The translations under genes were made by a program, and so were the position numbers. This document shows, in pieces, positions 4,837 to 13,095 of a stretch of DNA of 64,000 nucleotides. The notes beneath the pieces are model-generated. The model had not been told where the DNA came from, ran no database searches, and saw only the letters and a list, made by a program, of their open reading frames with translations. This DNA comes from a bacterium D16-51 (GTDB lineage Bacteria; Bacillota; Clostridia; Lachnospirales; Lachnospiraceae): contig RAYE01000018.1 in NCBI GenBank assembly GCA_003612285.1, positions 1-64,000 of the forward strand, read 5' to 3'. How positions within the stretch are numbered: the stretch's first letter is position 1; each line of letters starts with the position of its first letter.

Positions 4837-6123
4837 TCATTTCCAGATAACAGGCTGGCTATGGTATTCATCAGGCCGGTGGCAGCCCAATGTGCTTTTT
4901 TGCACCTGGCGGTACAGATTCGAGGCATAAATGTCTTTCTGGTACATCCAGAGGGCATAAGAAAGCCACCCTGGGTAATGCTCTTCTATAGTAATGTAAA
5001 AGTCCCTAATGTTTTGCAGCCCATCAGCAGGTTTTGTAATTACCGGGATATCTGCCTGTGTACGCAGAAGACTGCTCTTATCCTTTATAAAGCCAAGAAG
5101 GCGGGCATATGGGACGAAAGGTACAGAGATTTGGTATGGTTTTCGTTTTTGGAAAAAGGGGTTATCTATATAGAGTAAGCATCGGAGCAGTATACGGCTG
5201 ATGCGGCTGTAGGTATATTGTTTTGTTTTAATTTGTGCGATAAACTGTGAATATCCGGTATAGGAAGGAAAGTGGTTTTTTATGCGGTGAAAAATCTCGT
5301 CTGTCATATCCAGGATATTTTTGTCTTTTTCTGCAAGATTGCTTAATCGGTAGTATAAGAGGTCAGAAAAATGATTTTCTGCGACAGGGTAATGCTCTGC
5401 GTATTGTTCCAGGAGAGCGGTTACACTTTGCGGCACGGCAGCAGATATGGAAGCCAGAAACTTCTCAGGCTCTTCAAAGCTTTTTTTACGGATAGAGGAG
5501 GCGGAAGAAAAAGCTCCGGAAAGCTCCTGGCTGTGGTAACCATTGCCATTGCGCAGGATTGGGATTGGGAGAAGCGGGCTGTGCAAAAGGGAAATTGCTT
5601 TGATATACTCTATTGCCAAAATATTATTCGGGGAGGATAAAAGCGAAGCACATGCCTCTTTTTGGCTGGAAAAGACGCAGCAGAGCGCTTTTTGCCGCGC
5701 AGCAGGGTAAGAATCGCCTTTGGCTGTACAGGCGGCGACAATCTGTTCAAATTCCTTGGAAGGTTTTGTAAGGAAGGCGGCAATTTCCTGTAACAGGGAG
5801 ATATCACTGCTTTCACATCCAAAACAGATTCCATCTACAAAACCAAGTGAAGTGAGCAGGGATACCCCGGCCAAGGCGAAAGTTTCAGCGCTGGCAGCGG
5901 CAAACGGCGCCGGAAGTTCAAAAACGCAGGAAGCGCCGCAGGAAAGGGCCATTTTTGTGCGCAGGTACTTGTCTGTCCAGGCAGGAAGGCCGCGCTGGAC
6001 ATAGTCGCCGCTCATTGCGATTACAATGTTTTTTGCCCCGGTAATTTTCTTAATCTGTTCTATCTGGTAAAGGTGCCCATTGTGGAATGGGTTATATTCT
6101 GCAATAATGCCAACGGTATCCAT
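4837..6123 (-). CDS. tmcAL: tRNA(Met) cytidine acetate ligase TmcAL
   Basis: 428 residues. Makes N4-acetylcytidine at the wobble base of elongator tRNA(Met) from acetate and ATP. The nucleotidyltransferase N-terminus is clear: GIIAEYNPFHNGHLYQI (HNGH ATP motif), then AMSGDYVQRG and ASCVFELP. Further family segments are SPNNILAIEYIKA and the arginine-rich SYTGYSQF and TYSRISRILLRCLL. Full length for the family. AGGAGG precedes ATG. It shares an acetate theme with the divergent ackA gene, a common clostridial pairing. A 164-bp MITE lies 36 bp upstream of its start. Confidence 0.92.
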   Translation of the reverse strand: MDTVGIIAEYNPFHNGHLYQIEQIKKITGAKNIVIAMSGDYVQRGLPAWTDKYLRTKMALSCGASCVFELPAPFAAASAETFALAGVSLLTSLGFVDGICFGCESSDISLLQEIAAFLTKPSKEFEQIVAACTAKGDSYPAARQKALCCVFSSQKEACASLLSSPNNILAIEYIKAISLLHSPLLPIPILRNGNGYHSQELSGAFSSASSIRKKSFEEPEKFLASISAAVPQSVTALLEQYAEHYPVAENHFSDLLYYRLSNLAEKDKNILDMTDEIFHRIKNHFPSYTGYSQFIAQIKTKQYTYSRISRILLRCLLYIDNPFFQKRKPYQISVPFVPYARLLGFIKDKSSLLRTQADIPVITKPADGLQNIRDFYITIEEHYPGWLSYALWMYQKDIYASNLYRQVQKSTLGCHRPDEYHSQPVIWK

Positions 6124-6151
6124 TTTTCCCTCCTAGAGTTTTTCAGATGCT

Positions 6152-6331
6152 GCTATTTAGTAACAGTTCAGCTTTTCATAAGATGCGAGGATTTTTGACA
6201 TTTCTTTTGTCAAAAATATGAGTTTTATGGTGCCATTTTGCACGTTTTTTGTGCAAAATGTGTACATCAACAGTGCTGAAAGCACTGCTGTGTAACTATG
6301 AAGCCGCAAGGCTGAATAGTTACGCTATTTA
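6152..6331. mobile_element. IS66-like MITE, copy 1 (164 bp plus 8-bp target duplications)
   Basis: Element 6160-6323, flanked on both sides by GCTATTTA (6152-6159, 6324-6331). Ends are inverted repeats: GTAACAGTTCAGC at the left against GTAACTATTCAGC read inward from the right. Inside are several hairpins: TTTTTGACA/TGTCAAAAA, CATTTTGCAC/GTGCAAAATG, CAGTGC/GCACTG and AGCC/GGCT. It has no ORF. IS66 elements begin GTAA and duplicate 8 bp, so an IS66 transposase is the likely mover. A 164-bp relative lies at 56281-56444. Confidence 0.8.
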
Positions 6332-6351
6332 CGGATTTGGTAATATTTTAC

Positions 6352-6380
6352 TAGACAAAGAAAAATGAATCAAGTATACT
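6352..6380 (+). promoter_or_regulatory. ackA promoter
   Basis: TAGACA (6352-6357), 17-nt spacer, TATACT (6375-6380). It leaves a leader of about 108 nt before ackA that contains short GC-rich inverted repeats (GGCAGCCTGCC region, 6465-6480). It starts only 20 bp from the MITE target duplication. Confidence 0.65.
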
Positions 6381-6494
6381 TTAATACAGTACGATTAAAC
6401 GGCCTACCAGGTTTTGCCGTCCACGGGCGTCCCAGGCAAGTTATTCTGCAGTGATCCGTGAATGGCAGCCTGCCATGGCAGAAAGAGGTTAAAA

Positions 6495-7679
6495 ATGAGA
6501 ATTTTAGTAGTAAATTGCGGCAGCTCAACATTGAAATTCCAGTTAATTGATTCCGAAACGGAAGAAGCAATTGCATCTGGCCTTTGTGAGCGCATTGGAT
6601 TAGATGGAAGCATTACTTATAAGGCGCATGGTGAAAAATACGAAGAGGAATTTGCACTGCCAGACCACGGGGTTGCGATAAAGAGGGTATTAGACATGCT
6701 TTTAGATAAAAAATTTGGCGTGTTAAGCTCCCTGTCAGAAATCAATGCGGTTGGACACCGCCTGGTGCATGGCGGCGAAAAGTTTTCCTCTTCAGTCGTT
6801 ATTACAGAAGAAATCATCCAGGAAATTGAATCCTGCAACGATTTGGCTCCATTGCACAATCCGGCGAACCTGCTGGGGGTGCGCGCCTGCCAGAAGGTAA
6901 TGCCGGGCGTCCCAAACGTTGCAGTATTTGACACGGCATTTCATCAGACAATGCCGAAGAAGGCTTATTTGTACGGCCTTCCGAGAGAGTATTATGAGAA
7001 ATACGGCGTGCGCCGTTATGGTTTCCATGGGACAAGCCATAGTTTTGTTTCAGCCCGCCTTGCAAAGATTGCAGGCCTGGATATCGAAAATTCCAAAATG
7101 ATTATCTGCCATATCGGGAGCGGGGCAAGCATTTCTGCAGTAAAAAACGGGAAAAGCATTGATACGAGCATGGGGATGACTCCTTTGGAAGGGCTTGTAA
7201 TGGGGACGCGTTCTGGGGATATTGACCCTGCAATCCTTGAATATATCTGTGCAAAAGAAAATATCTCTGTCAGCGAATTAACCTCTGTTTTAAATAAAAA
7301 ATCCGGCGCCCTGGGGCTTTCCGGCATTTCCAGCGACTACCGTGATTTACTGGCAGCAGCTGAAAGTGGGGATGAACATGCCGAAGATGCCTTAGAAGTT
7401 GTAGTATATCGGATTGCAAAATATATCGGCGCATATTTTGTGGCACTGGGCGGAGTGGATGCGATTGCATTAACCGCAGGTGTCGGTGAAAACAGCATGA
7501 AGATGAGGGAAAGGATTTTAAACAGCCTTGGTGCATTAGGCATTGTAATAAATCCTGAGGCGAATGCCGTGGCAGGGGAAGAGATTTTGCTGACAAAGCC
7601 GGAAAGCAAAATACCGGTATGGGCTGTCCCTACCAATGAAGAGCTTGCAATTGCAAGAGAAACGGCAAGACTCGTATAA
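6495..7679 (+). CDS. ackA: Acetate kinase
   Basis: 394 residues, the usual length. Converts acetyl phosphate and ADP to acetate and ATP, the energy-yielding end of mixed-acid fermentation. Family motifs are present: MRILVVNCGSSTLKFQL at the N-terminus, VGHRLVHGGEKF, AVFDTAFHQTMP, YGFHGTSHSFV, HIGSGASISAVKNGKS, DTSMGMTPLEGLVMGTRSGD and TAGVGENS. ATG 6495 was chosen because AGAGG is well placed and MRILVVN is the family start. No pta gene is adjacent here. Confidence 0.96.
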   Translation: MRILVVNCGSSTLKFQLIDSETEEAIASGLCERIGLDGSITYKAHGEKYEEEFALPDHGVAIKRVLDMLLDKKFGVLSSLSEINAVGHRLVHGGEKFSSSVVITEEIIQEIESCNDLAPLHNPANLLGVRACQKVMPGVPNVAVFDTAFHQTMPKKAYLYGLPREYYEKYGVRRYGFHGTSHSFVSARLAKIAGLDIENSKMIICHIGSGASISAVKNGKSIDTSMGMTPLEGLVMGTRSGDIDPAILEYICAKENISVSELTSVLNKKSGALGLSGISSDYRDLLAAAESGDEHAEDALEVVVYRIAKYIGAYFVALGGVDAIALTAGVGENSMKMRERILNSLGALGIVINPEANAVAGEEILLTKPESKIPVWAVPTNEELAIARETARLV

Positions 7680-7693
7680 AACTTTAGTTAATT

Positions 7694-7813
7694 TGCAGAA
7701 AATCAGGACGGCTTCTGCTTTCTCATACTGCATAATATAGAAAATACATCCAAAGGGAAAATCATTTTTTATTTGTTTCTGCAATTTATGATACTATTGA
7801 CTGTGAATAGTAA
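7694..7813. repeat. Single-arm copy of the 540-bp palindromic repeat
   Basis: About 120 bp, from GCAGAAAAT to AATAGTAAC, roughly 80 percent like 48722-48840 by eye: shared blocks include TCTGCTTTCTCATA, TGCATAATA, TTTTTTATTTGTT and CAATTTATGATAC. It fills the space between ackA and the cyclophilin gene. Only one arm is present here. Confidence 0.6.
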
Positions 7814-7854
7814 CAGCGATTACAAAACTTACTTAAATTCTGGTGAAATTTGTC

Positions 7855-7883
7855 TTTACCTAACGCTTTCTTTTTGTTATGAT
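7855..7883 (+). promoter_or_regulatory. Promoter of the cyclophilin gene
   Basis: TTTACC (7855-7860), 17-nt spacer, TATGAT (7878-7883) with extended -10 TG at 7875-7876. Start codon 38 nt further. Confidence 0.5.
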
Positions 7884-7920
7884 TATAAAATAACCGAAAA
7901 AATATAAAGGGGGCTATTGT

Positions 7921-8439
7921 ATGGCACAAAATCCAATTGTAACGATGGAAACGACGGCAGGTGTAATTAAAGCGGAGCTTTATCCGGAAATTGCGCCAAA
8001 CACAGTAAATAACTTTATTTCACTGATCCAGAAAGGATTTTATGATGGGCTGACCTTCCACAGGGTAATTGAAAACTTTATGATTCAGGGCGGAGATCCG
8101 GATGGAAATGGTACTGGCGGGCCAGGTTATTCGATTAAAGGTGAATTTTCGCAAAACGGTTTTGAAAATAACCTGGAACATAAAAGGGGCGTACTTTCCA
8201 TGGCACGTTCCCAGATGCCTGATTCTGCCGGGTCGCAGTTTTTTATTATGCATAAGGATGCCCCGCATCTGGATGGTGCGTATGCTGCATTTGGAAAAGT
8301 AACGGAAGGGCTGGAGGCTGTTGACCAGATTGCATCAACGAATATTGATTACAGGGATGCGCCGCTGGAACCGCAGATTATGACAAAAGTAACGGTAGAA
8401 ACTTTTGATGGGGAATACCAGGAACCGGAAATGTGCTAA
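7921..8439 (+). CDS. Peptidyl-prolyl cis-trans isomerase, cyclophilin type
   Basis: 172 residues, cytoplasmic (no signal peptide). Catalyses proline isomerisation in folding proteins. Active-site signatures are intact: FHRVIENFMIQGGDPDGNGTGG with catalytic Arg, LSMARSQMPDSAGSQFFI with the Q-x-F-F, and HLDGAYAAFGKV. AAAGGGGG lies upstream of ATG. It is a single-gene unit with its own promoter and a strong terminator. Confidence 0.95.
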   Translation: MAQNPIVTMETTAGVIKAELYPEIAPNTVNNFISLIQKGFYDGLTFHRVIENFMIQGGDPDGNGTGGPGYSIKGEFSQNGFENNLEHKRGVLSMARSQMPDSAGSQFFIMHKDAPHLDGAYAAFGKVTEGLEAVDQIASTNIDYRDAPLEPQIMTKVTVETFDGEYQEPEMC

Positions 8440-8448
8440 ATATACAAT

Positions 8449-8513
8449 TAACACTATAACTGCCTTTTATAAAATACAATATTTTATAAAAGGCAGTTTT
8501 CATATATAGTGTT
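8449..8513 (+). terminator. Strong terminator after the cyclophilin gene
   Basis: AACTGCCTTTTATAAAAT pairs with ATTTTATAAAAGGCAGTT (8458-8498), then TTTT; an outer pairing AACACTATA/TATAGTGTT extends the stem. Symmetric enough to work both ways. Confidence 0.85.
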
Positions 8514-8582
8514 ATTGTTTACAGGCTGGAACGTGTTTGGCAGCAAATTTTCAAACACGTTCCGGGAAGGAGATTTGAATAT

Positions 8583-9539
8583 ATGATACATTTTGGAATA
8601 CTTGGGGCAGGTGATATTGCCCGTAAATTTTTAGACGCTGTAAGGCAGACAGAAGATGGGGATGTAATTGCAGTGGCAGGCAGGGATATTGACAGGGCCA
8701 GGGCGTGGGCAGAAAAAGAGCGTCTTGGGACATTTTATGGAAGTTATGATGAATTACTGGCAAATCCCCAGATAGATGTTGTATATATTGCAACGACTAC
8801 CAACGCCCATTATAAAAACATCCTGCAATGCCTTTTAGCAGGCAAACATGTCCTCTGTGAAAAATCAATGGTATGCACATACGAACAGGCAAAGGAAGCC
8901 TGCTCCCTGGCAAAGGAGAAGAAACTTTTTCTTATGGAAGCAATGTGGAGCAGGTTTTTGCCAAAAACGACCGTTGTGCGGAACTGGATTGCAGAAGGCA
9001 GGATTGGCAGGGTAAACCTGATGCAGGCAACAATTGGCTGGAAAGCAGATAAAATCTATAATAAACGGCTTTTTCTGCCAGAGCTTGGCGGCGGTTCCCT
9101 TTATGATATCGGGATTTACCCGCTTGAGCTTCTGCCTTACTTTGTAAACCAGAAGATTATCGATTTGCAGCCGTTTATGAAACGCTGTGATACAGGCGTA
9201 GATGATATTTCCAGCTTAAACCTGAAGTTAGAAGGCTGCTTTGCCAATATCCAATGTTCTTTTACTACAAAACTGCCAGAAGATGTATATATTTATGGGG
9301 AAGAAGGATATATTAAGATTCCTAAAATCCACTATGGAAACCAGGCGTTCTTATATGGCCATGATGATAAAGTCAAAGACCATTTTGAAGGGGGGTTGGA
9401 AAATGGATTTGTATATGAAGTAGAGGAAGTGATCCACTGTATGAAAAATGGGCGGCTGGAAAGCACAGTCTGCCCGCACGAAATGACGCTGGAGGCCGCT
9501 ATGTGGATTGATAAAGTATTGGCCTGCATTGGAGATTAA
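8583..9539 (+). CDS. Gfo/Idh/MocA family NAD(P)-dependent oxidoreductase
   Basis: 318 residues. Rossmann fold at the N-terminus (FGILGAGDIARKF), VYIATTTNAHY, the substrate/cofactor motif GKHVLCEKSM (EK-x), then the C-terminal alpha/beta domain with EAMWSRFLP and GGGSLYDIGIYPLE (catalytic-type D-x-G-x-Y). Closest in pattern to dehydrogenases acting on sugars or trans-dihydrodiols; the substrate is not readable from the sequence. GGGAAGGAG lies 12 nt upstream. It precedes the galactanase gene but is separated by that gene's operator region, so co-regulation is not shown. Confidence 0.85.
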   Translation: MIHFGILGAGDIARKFLDAVRQTEDGDVIAVAGRDIDRARAWAEKERLGTFYGSYDELLANPQIDVVYIATTTNAHYKNILQCLLAGKHVLCEKSMVCTYEQAKEACSLAKEKKLFLMEAMWSRFLPKTTVVRNWIAEGRIGRVNLMQATIGWKADKIYNKRLFLPELGGGSLYDIGIYPLELLPYFVNQKIIDLQPFMKRCDTGVDDISSLNLKLEGCFANIQCSFTTKLPEDVYIYGEEGYIKIPKIHYGNQAFLYGHDDKVKDHFEGGLENGFVYEVEEVIHCMKNGRLESTVCPHEMTLEAAMWIDKVLACIGD

Positions 9540-9568
9540 AGACACACTGGGACATATGTAAAAGAGAA

Positions 9569-9697
9569 GCAAGCGGTTGCGCAAAGTTGTCTTATATATT
9601 GTGCATATCTTATAAAAAATGAAGATAATTTTTGTAAAATTATAGGAATGGTTTCTAAAGAAAGATAGTGTTATACTATGCATGAACAAGCGGTTGC
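9569..9697 (+). promoter_or_regulatory. Galactanase promoter with two LacI-type operators
   Basis: Operators GCAAGCGGTTGC (9569-9580) and ACAAGCGGTTGC (9686-9697) fit the LacI-family palindrome GCAA-x-CG-x-TTGC, 117 bp apart. Between them is an extended -10, TGTTATACT (9669-9677), with a weak -35. The second site lies just after the -10, over the transcription start, and DNA looping between the two sites is plausible. No LacI-family gene is in the window. Confidence 0.6.
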
Positions 9698-9806
9698 GCT
9701 GTGTTCGGGAAACCGTATAGGGGATTTCCTGCCAGCAGCATTATACTGGCAGGAAGCTAAAATTGGGGTGTGTAATACGCTCTGGGAAAGGACAGGAGGA
9801 AATTCT

Positions 9807-12800
9807 ATGAAGAAAACATGGAAAAAGGCATGGGGCATTGTTCTTACACTTGCAGTAATACTTACAAGTGCTGCCATGCCGACAGCTTCTCAAAGTGCAA
9901 GTGCAGCAGGAAGCGGCTTTACACTGTATTTTTACAGTGAAGGGGAGGCATCGCCTTATCTGAACATCTGGAACCACGCAGGCCTTGAGTTTGCATCTGA
10001 TGCTGTGACAAACAGCGACTGGGGATGGGATTATAAGCAAGGGGTATTGCAGCCGGTTGCAGACAATGCAGGCTGGTATTCCATCGGCCTTACTGTGTTA
10101 GATGCAGCTGCCAATGATGGGTTCGATATCTATACTGGCGGAAATGCAGATGATAATAAGGCAGCTACTTATGATAACCAGTGGAATAATGTAAGTGATT
10201 ATGCGGTACTGGTTGGAGGCTCAAAGGATTCTTATGCAGTAAAGGGCGGAACCGTTTATACGGATTTAGCTGCTGCAGGGCTTGTAATTGAAGGAAGCAA
10301 TGTTCCGGCACAGCCAACAGAACCTGCAGAAACAGTAAAACCTGTGGAATCTGAGCTTTATGTGGACAGGATTGCAAATATGGGGGATGATTTTATCCGC
10401 GGCGCTGATATTTCCTCCGTTTATTCAGAGTATCAGAGCGGTGTAAAATACTATGATTTCTCTGGAAAGGAACTTGTTTTTTCTTCTACATCCGGCGAAA
10501 AGACATTTTTTGACTTCTTAAAGGAAAGCGGCCATAACTGGGTGCGTATCCGTGTCTGGAATAACCCATATGATGCAAATGGGAATGGCTATGGAGGCGG
10601 AAACAATGACCTTGCAACGGCAAAGCTGATTGGCAAAGCCGCTACGGATGCAGGATTAAAGGTTTTGATTGACTTCCATTATTCTGATTTCTGGGCTGAC
10701 CCGAACATGCAGGGGGCTCCAAAGGCTTGGAAAGACCTTGATTTAACGAAAAAAGCAGAGGAATTGAAGAAGTTTACATCGGAAAGCCTTGCAGAATTGT
10801 TTGCCGCAGGGGTAGATGTTGGAATGGTCCAGGTTGGAAATGAAACGAACAATGGGCTCTGTGGGGAAACGGTAAAAGAAAATATCTGTACATTGTTCAA
10901 TGCAGGAAGCAGCGCAGTCCGTGAGGCAGCAGCGGCTGCAAAAAAAGAAGTTTTGGTAGCAGTCCATTATACAAATGTACAGGATGCAGGCTACTATGAT
11001 ACCGTTGCCAAGATGTTAGATGATAATAAGGTGGATTATGATGTATTTGCAACCTCTTACTATCCGTTCTGGCATGGGACAACAGAAAATTTAACAGCCG
11101 TATTGAAAAAGGTTGCTGAAACCTACAGTAAAAAGGTAATGGTTGCCGAGGTATCTTATGCATATACGTTAAAGGATGGCGACGGCCATGGGAATAATGT
11201 AAAAGAGGATGCAGAAGGACTGGTATTTAATTATTCAACAACTGTGCAGGGGCAGGCAAATGCAATTGCTAATACAATGCGTGCAGTCTGCAATATTGGT
11301 GCAGCAGGCCTTGGCATGTTTTATTGGGAGCCTGCATGGATTCCGGTAAATGTTTATGATGAAAGCGCTTCAAACGCGGCAGACGTTCTTGCGGCAAATA
11401 AAGCAGCGTGGGAAAAATATGGTTCTGGATGGGCTTCCAGCTACTCTGCAGAATATGACCCGGATAATGCCGGGAAATGGTATGGCGGATCTTCCTGGGA
11501 CAATCAGGCAATGTTTGATTTTACAGGAAAGCCTCTGGAATCTATTAACGTATACAAATATGTCCTGACAGGCACTACAGCAAAGGCAAAATTAGAGAGT
11601 GTTGATGATGTAAGCATATCTGTCCTTAGCGATGAAGACTGGAAAATGCCAGAAACCGTCCCGGCAAAATATACGGACAATTCTGAAAAAGAAGTTTCTG
11701 TAAGCTGGACAGAGGCAGATGTATCAGCAGCCAAGGCAGGCGGCGTCGGCACTTACAAAATTCATGGGACAGTGGCAGCAGACGGGGCTTCTTTTGAGAT
11801 ACTCTGCACACTGGAGGTAAAACAGCCGAATTTACTGAAAAACCCGGGCTTTGAAGAAGAAGATATGAGTGCATGGGTAATCAATGTAACCAGCGGCGGA
11901 GCCGACTGTGCAGGCAGGGTGGCAGACAGCAATAAACGTACCGGCGAATACAGCCTGAAATTCTGGTCCGAGGAACCTGTAAGTTTTACAGCAGAGCAGA
12001 CAGTGACATTAGACAGAGGCATCTATGAACTGAGCGCATATAACCACGGCGCAGTAAGTGACAACGGGGAAAATGCTGTTTACCAGTTATATGCAGTGAT
12101 TGACGGAAAAGAATATACTGCAGATTCTTCTGTTACAAGCTGGCAGGTATGGGAAAACCCTACTATTGCTTCGTTAAATGTAACAAAAGACAGTACAACG
12201 GTTACTATTGGCGTCAAGACAACCGTTAACGCAGGCGGCTGGGGCGCATGGGATGACTTCTACTTGAGGAAGACAGGGGATTTGTCTGCCGGTGAGAAGG
12301 AAGCCCAGGAAATCACTGGGAAATCAGCATATACAAAAACATACGGCGCAAAAGCATTTACTTTAAATGCAAAAGCAGAAGGAACGCTTACTTATGCAAG
12401 CAGCAACAAGGCGGTTGCTTCTGTTGACAAAAACGGAAAGGTAACGATTAAGGGGGCTGGAAAGGCTGTGATTACCGTAAAAGCAGCTGAAACAGATAAA
12501 TACCAGGCGGCTTCCAAAAAGATTACCATTACAGTGAAACCGCAAAAAGTAACTGGCATAAAGGCTAAAGCTGGCAAAAAGCAGATTACGGTAAGCTGGA
12601 AAAAGGCTGCAAAGGCCGCCGGCTACCAAATCCAGTATTCTGCGTCAAAGAACTTTAAAGGGGCAAAGACTGTAACAGCAAAAAGCGCTTCTAAGAAAAT
12701 AAAGGGATTGAAAAGCGGTAAGACATATTATGTAAGGGTATGTGCGTATGCGAAAGATGGAAAGGGGAAAATTGCCGGCGCATACAGCAAAACTTTGAAA

Positions 12801-12815
12801 ATCAAAGTGAAATAG
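9807..12815 (+). CDS. Secreted arabinogalactan endo-beta-1,4-galactanase (GH53), multidomain
   Basis: 1,002 residues. Cleaves beta-1,4-galactan side chains of pectin outside the cell. Order: signal peptide (1 to about 34, ending SASAAG); an N-terminal carbohydrate-binding-like module (YLNIWNHAG ... DIYTGG); GH53 domain from about 190 to 580, with FIRGADISSV, acid/base Glu346 in VQVGNE and nucleophile Glu448 in MVAEVSYAY; a Big_4-type domain with YTDNSEKEV; a CBM61-like galactan-binding module (NLLKNPGFEEEDMSAW ... WGAWDDFY); a Big_2-like segment; and a C-terminal fibronectin III domain. No sortase or SLH anchor is seen, so it is probably released or held by its modules. AGGAGG precedes ATG 9807. 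Confidence 0.93.
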   Translation: MKKTWKKAWGIVLTLAVILTSAAMPTASQSASAAGSGFTLYFYSEGEASPYLNIWNHAGLEFASDAVTNSDWGWDYKQGVLQPVADNAGWYSIGLTVLDAAANDGFDIYTGGNADDNKAATYDNQWNNVSDYAVLVGGSKDSYAVKGGTVYTDLAAAGLVIEGSNVPAQPTEPAETVKPVESELYVDRIANMGDDFIRGADISSVYSEYQSGVKYYDFSGKELVFSSTSGEKTFFDFLKESGHNWVRIRVWNNPYDANGNGYGGGNNDLATAKLIGKAATDAGLKVLIDFHYSDFWADPNMQGAPKAWKDLDLTKKAEELKKFTSESLAELFAAGVDVGMVQVGNETNNGLCGETVKENICTLFNAGSSAVREAAAAAKKEVLVAVHYTNVQDAGYYDTVAKMLDDNKVDYDVFATSYYPFWHGTTENLTAVLKKVAETYSKKVMVAEVSYAYTLKDGDGHGNNVKEDAEGLVFNYSTTVQGQANAIANTMRAVCNIGAAGLGMFYWEPAWIPVNVYDESASNAADVLAANKAAWEKYGSGWASSYSAEYDPDNAGKWYGGSSWDNQAMFDFTGKPLESINVYKYVLTGTTAKAKLESVDDVSISVLSDEDWKMPETVPAKYTDNSEKEVSVSWTEADVSAAKAGGVGTYKIHGTVAADGASFEILCTLEVKQPNLLKNPGFEEEDMSAWVINVTSGGADCAGRVADSNKRTGEYSLKFWSEEPVSFTAEQTVTLDRGIYELSAYNHGAVSDNGENAVYQLYAVIDGKEYTADSSVTSWQVWENPTIASLNVTKDSTTVTIGVKTTVNAGGWGAWDDFYLRKTGDLSAGEKEAQEITGKSAYTKTYGAKAFTLNAKAEGTLTYASSNKAVASVDKNGKVTIKGAGKAVITVKAAETDKYQAASKKITITVKPQKVTGIKAKAGKKQITVSWKKAAKAAGYQIQYSASKNFKGAKTVTAKSASKKIKGLKSGKTYYVRVCAYAKDGKGKIAGAYSKTLKIKVK

Positions 12816-12858
12816 TAAAAACAGGGATGAAATGAAAATTGGGTAGCATTATATAGAA

Positions 12859-12903
12859 AGAAGTGCTGCGTTATGAAATAGCGCAGCACTTCTTTTGTTT
12901 TTT
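12859..12903 (+). terminator. Galactanase terminator
   Basis: AGAAGTGCTGCG (12859-12870) pairs perfectly with CGCAGCACTTCT (12882-12893), followed by TTTGTTTTTT. Confidence 0.9.
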
Positions 12904-12956
12904 AGTTTATCTATTGTATGCTTGGTTATATTCATAAAAAAATTTCTGCAAATATC

Positions 12957-12985
12957 TTGAAAATATTGGCAAAGTTGTATATTCT
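12957..12985 (+). promoter_or_regulatory. Promoter of the Rel/SpoT-family gene
   Basis: TTGAAA (12957-12962), 17-nt spacer, TATTCT (12980-12985). The 100-nt leader contains the hairpin AGCGGAC-TT-GTCCGCT (13041-13056), enclosed by CATTTTT/AAAAATG pairing. Confidence 0.5.
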
Positions 12986-13095
12986 AATAGATAAATATCT
13001 TTCTATAGAAATTGCGGTGCAGGAAAACAGCATTTTTTAAAGCGGACTTGTCCGCTGTATTATTTGGGCTGCAAAAATGCGGAATGGGGGATAGT

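Noticed and set aside
6381-6494. Riboswitch in the ackA leader
   Set aside because: Short inverted repeats are present, but no known riboswitch core could be recognised and no terminator/antiterminator pair is visible.
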